A stretch of 40,191 nt of DNA from Chara braunii (GCA_003427395.1 BFEA01000035.1:4806255-4846445); one strand, 5' to 3'. Counted from the stretch's first letter, positions 1-11,200 are shown. Numbers and translations: made by a program. Notes: generated by a model from the letters alone, not told the origin.

Positions 1-1099
1 ATATCGATCTCACAATGCCAAGATACATCTCCAGAGGTAGATGAAGTCAGATCCCAAAAGTAGTCCTCAACCTGAAGTCTCAATGTTGCTATCTCCAATG
101 TCACCAGAACTCATAACCATCCCTCATACTGGTAGTAACCCAAGAAGTAGACTTAGACTTAGAAGGCAGGAGGAGAGAGAGAGAAAGAGCGGAGGAGGAG
201 AGAAGGAAGAGGGAGGAAAGGCGAGGCCTTTCTCCCTGATACCTAAATGGCCGCGCTGTCCTTGCCTATGTCCGCTGAGGCGGAGCCTGGCGATGCAGCT
301 ATGGCGCTGCAGTGCTGGGTGCTGGGCTGCGGGCTGACCTAGAGGGCCGGCGCTGCTGCACTAATCCTTCTCCCTGCTGCGATAATTCTCCTCGCCACCC
401 CGCTATGCTAAATGAAACGCTGTACTAACCTAACCTACTGAGGCTGGTACCCAGCTGATATAGCGCTGGGGCCGGCCTCAATGCTGCTGGTACCTTCGGG
501 TCTGGACCATTGATCCGCCCCAACAGTTCAGATCCGAAACCGAAATCTGAAAGTGGCGCCTAAACCTGGCTGCCTTCAAAACTGCGCCACCGGGAGGTCC
601 TAGAGTTGGACCGGTACCGGCCTGGCCCGTTGGCCTGCTCGGCCTCTGGGCCTACCTATGGGTCTGAACCGACGTGACCCCTGACCCTAGGCCTAAACTA
701 GCCTAACTACGGGACCGGGCCCTAACTGGGGCCTGCGTGGTGTCAGAATGCCACACACACACACACACAAACACACACACTCTCTGCGCAGGTTCCGTGT
801 TATGATGGCCAGAATGCCCTCTCAGACTGGAACTTCAAGATGTTTCTGGACGTAGGACAAGCCAGATGCGTTTTGATTTACGAGTAGATTCTGACAGGGT
901 CATTCGGGAAGTCATCCGAGAGGGGACTGGACCAAATTCGCTCTGAGCTGAATGCAGAAATGCGTAGTTTGCACTCTATGGATTGTGCCACGTGATCGTT
1001 GCTGGTGACACGTGGAGAACCATCTGCCACATCAGCTTCTCTGCGACAAGATGGCCATAATCGGAGGAGATCTTTCTGTTTTTCGCTGTTGTTTTCTAA
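1..1099. other. No gene seen; low-complexity and GC-rich DNA
   Basis: There is no convincing coding region here. The first 350 bases hold purine-rich (GAGA/GGAG) tracts, followed by GC-rich sequence with many stops in all frames. A TGGCGCC word near 553 resembles part of a retroviral primer binding site, but no LTR, polypurine tract or gag/pol frame accompanies it. The only clear feature is the CA repeat listed separately. Confidence 0.5.
751..780. repeat. (CA)n microsatellite
   Basis: A run of CA dinucleotides with one interruption (CAAA), followed by a short TCTC stretch. Confidence 0.9.
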
Positions 1100-1145
1100 T
1101 TTTGACCATTTCTCGATTTATGCGCGTTATCCTTGCATGCGCAAA
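1100..1145 (-). pseudogene. U6 snRNA 3'-end fragment (copy a)
   Basis: The minus strand reads as the 3' part of U6 spliceosomal snRNA: CGCATAAATCGAGAAATGGTC is present almost exactly. The segment upstream of it (GCGCATGCAAGGATAACG) is a diverged form of the U6 sequence GCGCAAGGATGACACG. The 5' half of U6 is missing, so this is a fragment and not a gene. Two more fragments in the same orientation follow within 500 bp. Confidence 0.75.
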
Positions 1146-1259
1146 GACCATTAACAGTCTGTAGAGTTTTCCATCTGGTGTGGGTGAGTGATAGTCTACT
1201 TTGATTTTGGTTAAGGTAGATTATCATTTACAGTGTAATCAGTGAGGGGATTCTGCAGA

Positions 1260-1324
1260 CTGTTAGGGTTCAGCCTCCTGATGAGTCGGTGAAACTCCGA
1301 CGAAACAGTTTGTCACAGCCCCTC
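1260..1324 (+). ncRNA. Hammerhead-ribozyme-like motif 1
   Basis: The conserved core is complete. CTGATGA is at 1278-1284. A perfect 5-bp stem II follows (GTCGG 1285-1289 with CCGAC 1297-1301, loop 1290-1296). GAA is at 1302-1304, then a 3-bp stem III (ACA 1305-1307 with TGT 1311-1313, loop GTT) and a GTC cleavage triplet ending at 1314. The weak point is stem I, which does not pair directly next to the core. The 3' strand (1315-1324) can instead pair in two pieces with CTGT 1260-1263 and GAGGGG 1244-1249, leaving an inserted hairpin and a 10-base bulge. Type I hammerheads with a very short stem III are known from Penelope-like elements and plant retrozymes. Cleavage activity is unproven. Confidence 0.55.
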
Positions 1325-1425
1325 GTTTGTTGTCCTCTTCTCCCTCTCTGCCTACGGTTTACCGGGCAGTTCTATTTGACGATATATATATTTTTTTTCA
1401 CCCTCTCTTATACCCCTCCTTCCTT

Positions 1426-1481
1426 TTATGCGTGTCATCCTTGCGCAGGGGCCATGCTAATCTTCTCTGTGTCGTTCCAAT
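1426..1481 (-). pseudogene. U6 snRNA internal fragment (copy b)
   Basis: On the minus strand this matches U6 from ATTGGAACGACACAGAGAAG through GATTAGCATGGCCCCTGCGC to AAGGATGACACGCATAAA. It covers the central catalytic part and stops before the 3' end. The match is nearly perfect over about 55 bases. No promoter or 5' stem-loop is attached, so this is a retroposed or transposed fragment. Confidence 0.85.
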
Positions 1482-1605
1482 CTCAAGTTTTTAATGGATG
1501 TCCCGCAGGACAGTGGACACCTCTCTACCTTTCTCTTCATCGCTGACATTTGGACCATTTCTTCTTCTTTTTTTTTTTTTCTTTTTTTTTTTTTTGTGTG
1601 TGTGT

Positions 1606-1656
1606 TGGACCATTTCTCGATTTATGCGTGCCATCCTTACTTGCGCAGGGGTCATG
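1606..1656 (-). pseudogene. U6 snRNA 3' fragment (copy c)
   Basis: The minus strand reads as CATGACCCCTGCGCAAG, a few extra bases, then GGATGGCACGCATAAATCGAG and AAATGGTCCAA: the U6 3' region with a small insertion. It is the third U6 piece in one orientation in 560 bp. Copies a and c end with the U6 3' terminus and copy b does not, so they do not look like a single interrupted gene. Confidence 0.8.
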
Positions 1657-1978
1657 ACATTTTCATGAATGTTCCGAAGCCTCCACGTGCCATCACGACG
1701 TTTCACTGACATTCCAAGGAGATTTATTTTCGCCGGAAATGCTGAGGGCATCTTCAGTGTAGGACTTTTTTTTTTTTTTTCTCGGTGGGACTTTTTCGAC
1801 TCAGCTCCGGACGCGATTGCCGTCAGATGCATGAAGGGGCGGTCGTAATTTCGGTCAGACACATTTTGAAATGCGCTACTAATGTGAGTATGCCTTGATT
1901 TTGAAGCCGGGGGTCAATCGTAACGACCTGACTGTTGTAAAGAGATTCAGAGTCTTTTCAGACATATTACGCGCGATC

Positions 1979-2010
1979 CTCCTCCCCCCCCCCCCCCCCC
2001 AACAAAAAAA
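1979..2010. repeat. Poly-C / poly-A tract
   Basis: About 18 C residues run into AACAAAAAAAAA. This is simple sequence, possibly the tail of an unrecognised retroposon. Confidence 0.7.
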
Positions 2011-2087
2011 AAGCAGAGAGACTGTTTCAAATTTAATCATTTCTCCAGCATAAAAAGAAGGCCACCAACTTGGACGAAGGCCATCCT

Positions 2088-2213
2088 GAGACCGTACTCA
2101 CAGTATCACTTTCCTGGATGTATCTGACCAGGATCACCACTCCCAACTCACGTATCTGACCGCAATTATGATCAGAGCTGAGGCAAAAATGTCCTAGTGT
2201 GAGTACGCCCTGA
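2088..2213. mobile_element. Short MITE with GTACTCAC termini
   Basis: The left end reads GAGACCGTACTCACAG and the right end reads CTAGTGTGAGTACGCCCTGA, so the ends are inverted copies of an AGGGCGTACTCACAC-type terminus. The element is about 125 bp and non-coding. It belongs with the larger elements at 2373-4206. A lone right end of the same type (GTGAGTATGCCTTGA) lies at 1882-1896. Confidence 0.55.
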
Positions 2214-2372
2214 AAAGGTAATCTCACACTCGACAGAGGAATTGAAAAAAAAAACGCCGCGAGCTTTCTTGCTTCAATAATAATTATTATGGTGAGCCTG
2301 CTTGGTCTAATGACTTACTTTATATTTTTCCAGCAAAAAATCACAAACCGTTTTATGACTTCTCCATCCTCT

Positions 2373-3116
2373 AAGAGCGTACTCACACAGCGGTGGCAGT
2401 CTAGCAAAATCTGCTGAATTTTCTTTCCCATGTTTGCTGAAATCATACCCCGCCCCCTCACACATGGGTTGCAAACCAGATCCGGCAATTACAAAATTGG
2501 TGCCTCGCATGGTCACAAAGAGAGGAAATTTTCTTTTACGAATTCCCAAAAGGCGAAAGAGAATTTGCCACCACCTCTCGAGGAGGTAGCAAAATGCCCA
2601 TCCCTGCCGTCCCCCAGGCTGCTGACAAATGCTACCCCCTTTGCAATTTTCGTGGTCCCAAAACCCTAGTGTGACTGACTCTCACAGCATAGCAGATTTT
2701 GCGATTTAGCAAAAAAAACCGCTAGTGTCAGGGCATACTCACACTACCGTTTTTTTTTGCTAAATGGCAAAATCTGCTATGCTGTTAGAGTCACACTAGG
2801 GTTTTCCGACCACCAAAATTGCAAACGGGGTAGCATTTGTCAGCGGCCTGGGCATTTTGCCACCACCTCGAGAGGTGGTGGCAAATTTTCTTTTGGCTGT
2901 CGCAAATTCTCTTTAGCCTTTTGGGAATTGTTAAAAATAAAATTCCGCGCTTTGTGACCATGATAGGCAGCAATTCTGCAATTGCCAGAGAGTCCCGCTC
3001 GTGTCCTTTGTGATTTGCAACCCATGTGTGACCGGGCGGGGTACTATTTCAGCAAACACGGGAAAGAAAATTCAGCAGATTTTGCTAGATTGCCACCGCT
3101 GTGTGAGTACGCCCTG
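2373..3116. mobile_element. Long foldback of two head-to-head MITE copies
   Basis: Two arms of roughly 360-385 bp are inverted relative to each other. The left arm starts AGAGCGTACTCACACAGCGG and the right arm ends CCGCTGTGTGAGTACGCCCT. Internal blocks also mirror, for example the CACAGCATAGCAGATTTTGC region and the CCACCACCTCTCGAGG region. The junction at 2729-2741 contains TCAGGGCATACTCACAC, itself a terminus. The right half (about 2731-3116) is therefore a complete inverted copy and the left half has lost its inner terminus. There is no coding capacity. Transcripts would form a very long hairpin. Confidence 0.75.
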
Positions 3117-3124
3117 AGTATGCC

Positions 3125-3275
3125 CTAAGAGCGTAATCACACAAGGGTGCCATAGCAGCAAAATCTGTTCTACCCCCTTTGCAATATCCGTGGTCGGAAA
3201 ACCCTAGTGTTACTCTCACAGCATAGCAGATTTTGCAATTTAGCCAAAAAAAACGCTAGTGTGAGTATGCCCTAA
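3125..3275. mobile_element. Internal-deletion derivative of the same MITE
   Basis: About 150 bp. The left end (AGAGCGTAATCACACAAGGG) and right end (CGCTAGTGTGAGTATGCCCT) match the family termini. The middle of the ~385-bp copies is missing: sequence jumps from AGCAAAATCTG to the CTACCCCCTTTGCAAT segment. Confidence 0.65.
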
Positions 3276-3280
3276 GAACC

Positions 3281-3780
3281 AGATCCCACCTCTATTCTTT
3301 TTGGCGAGAAACGGCCTTTTTTGGGATCCCACCTCTTTCCACGTGAGGCGGAGAGGGCCCTCTTTTCTCGCGGATGTGGAAACGGAAGTGGACGTGTCGA
3401 GCCGGCCGCGTTTGCAGGCCAGAAAGTTCTTTTGAAAACGCAAAGGAAGACGACCCCGTCTTTTCCCAGAAAAAGAAGGCGGGGTTTTCCTTTTCCTTTT
3501 TTTTTTTTTGTACATGTCCGCAAGAGGCACTTGGAACGTCCGCAGGCCGCACAACACCCGACCAATTGTCCGGGTGGACCGACTTCGGGAAGTAGGTCTC
3601 TTGTCACGCCCACAGATTTCCGACGCGAATCCTGAAAAAGAACCCAATATCGTGGACTGGTGGGATCCCATTTCTCTTTTACGGTCCGGCCGGGACGGGC
3701 CCTACAAAACCGTTCTTTTTCGTGTCTTTCCAAAAAGAATTGAGGTGGGATCTGAAAAAGAACCGAATATCATGGACTGG
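3281..3780. mobile_element. Inverted-repeat element with a terminal direct repeat
   Basis: AGATCCCACCTCTATTC and following bases (3281-3304) are repeated inverted at 3730-3753 with one mismatch over 24 bp. A 29-bp direct repeat (CTGAAAAAGAACC then AATATCGTGGACTGG) occurs at 3632-3660 and 3752-3780. This looks like a non-autonomous element placed between two members of the AGGGCRTACTCACAC family. No protein domain is recognisable inside. Confidence 0.5.
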
Positions 3781-3782
3781 CG

Positions 3783-4206
3783 ACACAGCGGTGCCATTGC
3801 TATCCCGATTTTGCTGAGATGACACCCCGCCCAGTCACATAGCGGCATCAAATCACAAAAGACACGAGCCCGACTTTCTGGCAATTGCCAAAATGGAGCC
3901 TCGCGTGGTCACACAGCACGAGGCCCAAATCCTTCAACTTTTTCTTTTTCTTTCAACAAAGTTCGTTTCGAATTTCCTTTCATGAACTCTGGAACTGAAA
4001 ACAAAAAAAAAAATTGCTACCACCTCCACAGGTGGTAGCAAAATGCCAAAATGCCCTTCCCCTCCTTGGCCCGGCCAAGCCGCTGACATTTGATACCGCG
4101 TTTGCTGCTTTCGCCACTTTCCCCGCCTCGTGCGACTGGCCCAACCATCAAATTCTTGAAACCCTCAAATTTTTAGCCTTAAAGGCCCTAGAGTGAGTAG
4201 GCCCTA
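3783..4206. mobile_element. Diverged copy of the 2.4-3.1 kb MITE
   Basis: It follows the same order of blocks: CACAGCGGTGCCATTGC, a CCCCGCCC motif, TGGCAATTGCC, GGAGCCTCGCGTGGTCAC, CACCTCCACAGGTGGTAGC, and a right end CTAGAGTGAGTAGGCCCTAA. It is clearly related to the foldback arms but has several substitutions and insertions. Confidence 0.6.
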
Positions 4207-4270
4207 AGTGATGCCACCTGTCGGCAGATATGCTTTCATGTGCTCCACAGTCCTTTTCTTTCTTTCTTTC

Positions 4271-4618
4271 TGTTCCCCCCTGGGCCCCCCCTCGGGCGTG
4301 GCCGGAAGCATCTCGGCTGTTGTCAGGGCCCGAGTCTCAAATGCAGTTGAAACTCGGCTTTGCAGTTGAGTCAGGCATGTGGTCCGGGTTTTTGGAGGAG
4401 GGGGCGTGGCCGAGGCATTTTGGCCATGGCCCAGCCACAGGATGCGATGCTCTCTTTTTTTTTCCTTTTTTTTCTGGGGGTGGCCAGGGCATTTTGGCCG
4501 TGGCCCAGCCACATGACGAGATGCTCTTTTATCTTTTTTTTCTTTTATATCTCTTCGTGTTGATCAGACACAGCCGAGATGCTTCGGCCACGCCCGAGGG
4601 GGGTCCCAGGGGGGAACA
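4271..4618. repeat. Foldback with ~48-bp GC-rich arms
   Basis: The left arm 4271-4319 (TGTTCCCCCCTGGG to AAGCATCTCGGCTG) is an almost perfect inverted copy of 4571-4618 (CAGCCGAGATGCTTCGG to GGGGAACA). Between the arms are two tandem versions of a ~75-bp unit containing CATTTTGGCC, GGCCCAGCCACA and GATGCTCTTTT. No open frame is supported. Related TE termini or a hairpin-forming repeat are both possible. Confidence 0.7.
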
Positions 4619-5726
4619 AAATGAAAGAGCCTCTCGTCCCGTGGCCCCCGAGATGGCTCGGCCACGCTCCAAGATATTGAAAAAAAAGCCAGCTCGGCCG
4701 GGGGGGTACGTTGACGGGCGCCCGGTAGCGCTCCGCAGCGTACCGTCGGCGGCTGTTTCGCCGGCACTTTCTTGTCATTCCCCTGCGTCCCCAGCACAGG
4801 AATGAGGCAACTACCACCTCGCGTCAATTCGTTGACGCCAACCATAGCCAAGTGCTTGGGAGGTATAGGAGTCATCTGAGAGTCCCTGAGAGCCACCTGG
4901 TACTATGTGAATGATGTGAAGCTGGCGAGCGCTACGGCGCCCGTCTGAGAGATACCATAGGATGGAAGTGACAAATTCATGGGAAGTTAGTTTGATAATC
5001 AATGAATGAGGTGCGAGGGAGCGGGCGGGGCTGTTTATTGATATGGCATCGAGATATGAGATGTGGTATTGAGGGGGCGTCATGATAGTTGCATTAGACT
5101 TTTGCGTGGCGGCAATAACGGCACAGCAAGACGCCTTTGCATCCTAATTTGGCCTCGTTGTTGAATGGAAATACCAGGAGGCGAGGGGAGTTCTTCATCC
5201 TCCTTACTTACCATGTGGGACAAGTGTAGTCTCCAAGGGACTCCGGCGAGCAGCAGTCAAGTGGAGGGAGCCGGCGGTGCGTATGGATTCAGCCTGGAAG
5301 GGTAAAACTCATTCACACAACCCTGTAGTTCGGCTTTTCTTAAAAAAACTGGTTATGTCTAGTAACTTGAGCTTCGATAAGGTCTCGCTATATGCTGACA
5401 GTACTCCGTAGGGTTATTTTTGCTTTACGTAATCACCGTACTTCCTGTCGATCCAATGGACTAGGTGCCCACGTTCTTACTGATAGAAGTAGCGGGCCTC
5501 GACTGACGCGCTTCGGAAGATTTAGCTGCGTACTGGTAATTAACAGCAATATCGATTTGGCATGACCCTCGTATTTTGCTCGTTTGAGCAATGGATTGAG
5601 CCCCATATTTTTTTGGAAGAATTTGACCTCGACTAACACGTAGCATTCAAGTGTTCCTCAAGAACGGATTACGTCTTACTCTGTCCCAGTTGATTCAGAT
5701 CGGCACTGCCTCTCATTCGCACCAAA
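4619..5726. other. Non-coding; may include LINE 5' UTR
   Basis: There is no recognisable gene over 1.1 kb. Part of it upstream of 5727 may be the 5' untranslated region of the LINE, but no target-site duplication or other boundary could be identified, so the LINE 5' end is unresolved. Confidence 0.4.
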
Positions 5727-8240
5727 ATGGACCCCTCATCCAATTCAGAGGAGGAGCGCATTAGAGAGATGGTCCAAAAATGCTTTGAGGACGGAATTTT
5801 TCCCGAAGGGTTAGACCATGGATCATGCGTAACTGACGGAAGGACGGCAACGATTACACTTAACCCCGTTCTGGATGATGTAGTAGTCAAATGGCTGAAG
5901 GAAAGGACAGTTGTTGTCATTTTCCAAGGGGATGCGAGGGATTTGCCAAATAAAATTAAAGAAATGTTAATTCGTATTTATGAGGACGGTTGGTATGCTA
6001 ACCCTAGTGTCAACCCTTCACTGAAAAGGGGGAGGGTCAAATTTGAGGGTTCTAGCGTTTTTTCGTATGTCGCAACCACAAAGGACATCGCTGAGTTTAT
6101 GATTCAGAAAGGGGCCGACACGATCGTGTTTAAGGATCCCCAAACTCCGGGGAGCCCTGACATTCACTACTCAGTCCAATTTCGGCGTTGGTCAACAAAA
6201 AAGGAATTGGATGATATTCGAGCACAGGAAGCGGAATGGGTTATGGCCATACGGGTTTCCCTTCGCGCCATGTTTCATCTTCATTGGGCGGTGGAAAACT
6301 CCATGGCCAAGATCCTGAAAACATACCCACCGCAGAAGGATAACCACTTCCCTAGATTGATGAATGTAAAAATGGATCTGGCCCCGGAGGCGAGGCAGTT
6401 GTGGAAGGAGAAATTGGAATTTGAAAAGGATGGGGAAGTTTTCAAACTTGAATTCATATCTCAGGCAACGGACTGGTGTAAGAAATGAAAGTGGTATTAT
6501 CATACGGAAGATAGCACGGCCTGCCCACGACACCCACAGCATTATATGCACGCTCAGGGCAACGCTCAAGGATCTACCTTCATGGGGGAGGGGTGGCATC
6601 GAAACAGAAGACTCAGCAACCTAGCTCTTCTCGTTCCTCTGGCCCGGCTTCGGCTGCGGTCCAGCCCCCTCGCCCCCCTTTGTCGACAACTTTCAGTCCA
6701 CTTGGCATCCCTGCGTTGGGCGGACTGCCTCAACCACAGCATGCTAACCAGCCGAGCATTCTCATGCCAAGATCTACACCCGGGCCGACCCAAGGGGCGT
6801 TTCCTCAGTTTGTAGTAACCCAGCAGTTCTAGGGAGCCTTCCGGGGCCCGTCTTTGGTGACCCCTACTGGCCCAGCACCTGTAGTCCCACCTGGGTTTCA
6901 GTTTTGTCCTTCCTATATACCGCCAGGGTTTGGGGTGCAATTGGGTCCGGGGCTGTGTAACGGGAAGTTCTATATGTCTGGGCCAATAATGGGGGGGGGA
7001 TCTCCAACGTTCAGCGGCAGCAGATCGAATCCCATCTATGAACCAGAACCACCACCCCCAGGGGGGTCATTCACTTCACCCCCGAGCAGTCCTACACGGT
7101 CCCAGCAAATGCCACAGCAACAGCAACAGCTGCTGGGCAAGGGGGCAGGAGGGCCTACGCCCACGCCAATGATGCCGGTCACTTCCCAACAGATGTCGGT
7201 TGGGTTCCAACAAATGCCGGCTGCTTCTCATCAAATGCCGGTCGGGGTTCCACAGAACCCGGTAGTGTCGCATCATTCGGGGCCAGGAGTCATACCGCCA
7301 GGAAGTGGGGTAGGACATACTCCTGCAATGACCCTGGGTAATCTGTTTTTGCAGACAAACGCTTCAGAGGGTGCAGCGGGGGGCGCGGTGCCCTCCGCTG
7401 CGGAAGGTGCAGCGGGGGGATTAACAGAGCAGCTCCCTCTGAGAGGTAGCAAGTGTTCGACAAAGCAACGGCGCACTCAGCTAGATGGATTAGATGAGGA
7501 GAAATCCTCCCGCTCATTTGGCTTTTCCGATGGAGAGTCGTCCGCCTCATCTGTCGTGCCTGCAGCTGAAACTCTGTGGAATCTGAACTTGGACCCAGGG
7601 AAGGAACCCGACATGGCCAATGGCATGGGCATGGCCTCAATTCCCAAGGAATTAATTAATTCCTCCAAAAGAATAGTGCCGATTATTTGTATTCCTGATA
7701 CACAGGGGGCGTTAGTTATGGGGTTTGATAAGGGTAACAGATGTGTGGGGCTAGCCTCCTTTTCCACGGAGTCACCGCAATGAGACGATTCTGACCTGTG
7801 TAAAGAGATTGCTGAGGAACAGATTCCCTTGCCGTGTTGTTCCGAATGTTACAATGGGGAGAGCAGTTCGTCAACATCCGGCAGGGGTGTGCCACCGTCT
7901 GTACGTCCCGTATGTGGACCTTCGCCTCCCTCCTGATGCCTTCCCAGTGCTTGAAAGTGAAGGTGTAGTCTGGGACCCTGGCAGATGGTTTGATAAGGTG
8001 GACAATCCGAACTTGAAAGGCATCTTCTTGGAAGATGGCCTTCCAACGGATTTCGTTGCTGAATGCAATTTGAAATTACGTGGTAGGAACTTGTCATCTC
8101 CCTTTTTCAGGGACAGCCTAACTACTCAGTGGACTGCCCCCCAGGAAGGGGCTGAGATGGGTCGGAGAAGGAAAATCCCAGGGGGTGCGAGGGGAACTGG
8201 TCAAATCCATGAACATTGCGACCAGACCCAGGGGTCATGA
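5727..8240 (+). pseudogene. LINE ORF1 (nucleic-acid-binding protein), broken
   Basis: The start ATG has a good context (ACCAAAATGG). The first 253 codons are open to a TGA at 6486-6488. The frame continues past it, and the stop sits where a second cysteine of a knuckle would be expected: Cys-x2-stop-x4-His-x5-Cys. A shift inside GGGGGAGGGG near 6590 moves the reading frame. It then runs through a Pro/Gln/Met-rich region (repeated QMP motifs) with a TAG at 6830 and a TGA at 7781. Near 7925 it shifts back to the first frame and ends with TGA at 8238-8240. Counting all segments, the original protein was about 830 residues. Plant LINE ORF1 proteins carry an N-terminal RNA-binding region followed by a CCHC knuckle, which fits. 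I did not recognise a named domain in residues 1-250. The stop overlaps the ORF2 start as ATGA. Confidence 0.75.
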
Positions 8241-11200
8241 ACCAGATCCCGTTAATATCATGGAATGTTAGGGGGCTGGGGGATAACAATGGGAAAGAAA
8301 AACGAGGGCGTTTGAAAGCATTGATACATTCCAAAAGGGCGCAAATCGTCTGTCTGCAAGAAACTAAGTTGGATTCAGACAAGATTGCAGCACTGGGAAA
8401 ATGGTGGGATGGCCCACAACTGTGGGCGCCGGCAGATGGGATGAAAGGTGGCACGCCAATCTTATTTCACTGAAATCTGGACTTTGACTGGGTAGATGAA
8501 TGCATAGACAATTGGGGCAGGTGGGTTTGGGTAAAAGGCATCATCACAGAGGAATCATGGGCAATAATGTATGTGTATGCACCGTCAGATAGGCGCGAGC
8601 GGTTACGCTTCCTAGTTGAATTGGAAGAGGTGATTCCGGATGTAGACAACCTGATCCTTGTCGGGGATTGGAACACTGTTCTAAACCCGGGCATTGATAC
8701 TTTGATGAATAGACCGGTTTACATGGACGCCAGACTCTTGATGACCTTAATGGAAAAGATGGGACTGGTGGATGCTTTTCGGGTCACACACCCCAATGAC
8801 TATGGTTTCACCTGGCACCCGGCCAGGAGACTGCGCACTACTCCAGGAACGGTGAATGTAAGTCTGAAGAGTCAACGCCGCATTGACATGGTGCTGGTTA
8901 GAGCCTCGGCATGGGACTGTTTACTTTCAGTCTCTATAGAAGCACATCCTATGTCTGATCATTATCCCTTGTCCGCTCGCTTCGCACCAGGCTCATGCTA
9001 CGATAGGGAACGTGGCTACTTCAGACTCAACACCGAGAACCTGGAGGACCCTGGCATAAATAATTGGGTGCGGGATCAGAATGCAGCATGGCAATCCACT
9101 AAGGATGTATTCCCAACAAAAGGGGAATGACTTACTACGGGGTTAAGGGTAATATCCAAAGGTCTAGCTCTCCTATCTATAATCAAAGCTTACCAGAGGA
9201 AGAAAGAGGAACGTACTTGCAAGCAGAAGATCGAGGAGGCAGAAAAGGAGCTGGGCAAACACCCGGCATCAGATGTCTTTTGGACCAGAGAGCGTACTAG
9301 ATGGCTCTTGAAATGGGAGGAAATACAGATAAGGAAACAGAAAGTATGGCAGGACAGATGCAGGGTCAAGGGGATGTCTAAACTAGACAATATATCTAAG
9401 GAGACTTTTGCGCTAGTAAACAGACAGAACACACAGCACCGTATGATGAAAGAACTCGCTCATCCGTTTGATACGAATCTTCGCAAGAGTTCAGAAATAG
9501 CCCGGATGTGTGACTACGTTGTTACTTACTTTAGTGACATCCTCACTTCACGTAAGCCTCCTGAGGAGGCTGATTCTGATCTATCTCTGTCTTCAACTTT
9601 TTGGTCCAATACTATAACGCGTATCCCTTGGGAAGGCAGACTTGTGCTGGATAGACCAATATCCTCCGAAGAGCTAACCTACGTAGCGAATCAGATGGCG
9701 AAAGGCAAGGCCCCAGGGGAGGACGGGCTCCCTGTTGAATTATTTCTGCTATTCTGGAACCTTTTTTGCAATGATCTAGTCCAGATGTACAATGGCGCCC
9801 TATTAGGAGAGAAACTTCCCCCCAGTCTGACGAAAGGTATCATTGCATTGCTGTATAACAAAGGTGACAAGAGTAATATTCGCAACTGGCGTCCGATCTC
9901 CCTTTTGAATACAACCTACAAACTTTTGGCGAAATCCTTGGCGATCAGGTTGGCAGCATACCTACCTCTCTTGGTTGGGGTGGACCAGGGAGCTTTTGTC
10001 AAAGGCAGGTCAATCTTAGACAACATTGTCACAGTAATCGAGTCAATGGAAATAATTACAGAGGAAAATCTTGATGTGACGGTCCTACTCCTGGACTTAG
10101 AAAAAGTTTATGACAGGGTTAGTTGGGCGTTTATTTTGACTACTCTTAGGCACATGGGCCTGGACCCTAACTTCTGCGCACGGGTGAAAGTGCTGTATTT
10201 TCACGCGTCAGCTTCTGTCATGATCAATGGAAGGATCTCACTGCCCTTTCCGCTGACTCGCTCACTGCGACAAGGCTGCCCCTTGGCACCACTCCTATTT
10301 GTCCTACAAATGGATGTGCTGCTTAATAATGTGAGGAATAACCCGTCTGTTGTTGGTTTACGAACTCGGCATCAACAGCAATTCAAGGGAAGCGCCCTTG
10401 CTGACGATCTTACAATAGTATCTAGAAATACGGTAAGTTTGCTAACTGCAGTTAGGGAGACTTTAGTAAAATATTGTTTCTTATGTGAAGCTCAAGTAAA
10501 CTGGTCAAAGTCAGTTTTTTTTCTGCCCGAACAATATGGGATCTGCGTGGATTTTGGTATGAAGAAGATTCCGGTTGATTCCGCGGAGAGATTCTTGGGA
10601 GTGCAGGTGTCTCTGCAGAATTGCGCTGAGTCACAAGACAAGATGATCTTTGCCAAAGTAGAACAAAAAATATTAAAATGGAAATCAGTGTACGGTCTCT
10701 CACTTTTCGGCAGGGCACTGATCTTGAATGCCTCAGTTTTCTCCCAGATGTGGTACGAAGGCACAGTCAGGCCTCTTGGGAAGAAATCGGCGCAATTCAT
10801 TAGGTCGGTGTCTGCAAAGTATGTCTGGAAACCGTAAGTGGAGGAAGGGCAGGGACACATGTCGAAACTGTCCTGGGACAAGGTCACAACGACGAAGGAG
10901 GAGGGGGGCCTGGCGATATTAGATCCAATGCGCCAAAACAAAGCCCTCCTCTGCAAATGGCCCTTCAGGGCAGTTCTTGACACAGAGAATCGTAGTTGGG
11001 TGACCCTAGCAGAGTATATCCTAGCTAAAGATTGGGGGTTGTGCAATGGGGAGGACGTGTGGTTGTTAATGACACTGCCAGCATATCAGCGATGGAAACC
11101 AAAGTCTCCCTTCTGGAATGGCGTTATTCAGGCCTGGCGTTCACTAGCCCCAGGGCCCATCAGAGCTCCACGGTCTCATGATGAAGTACTTCGGCAGCCC

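Noticed and set aside
540-575. TGGCGCC as an LTR-retrotransposon primer binding site
   Set aside because: No LTR pair, polypurine tract or gag/pol frame is nearby; a seven-base match is expected by chance.
6486-6488. TGA in LINE ORF1 read as selenocysteine at a cysteine position
   Set aside because: No SECIS-like element was seen, and the same ORF contains other stops (TAG 6830, TGA 7781) and two frameshifts, so simple decay is the better explanation.
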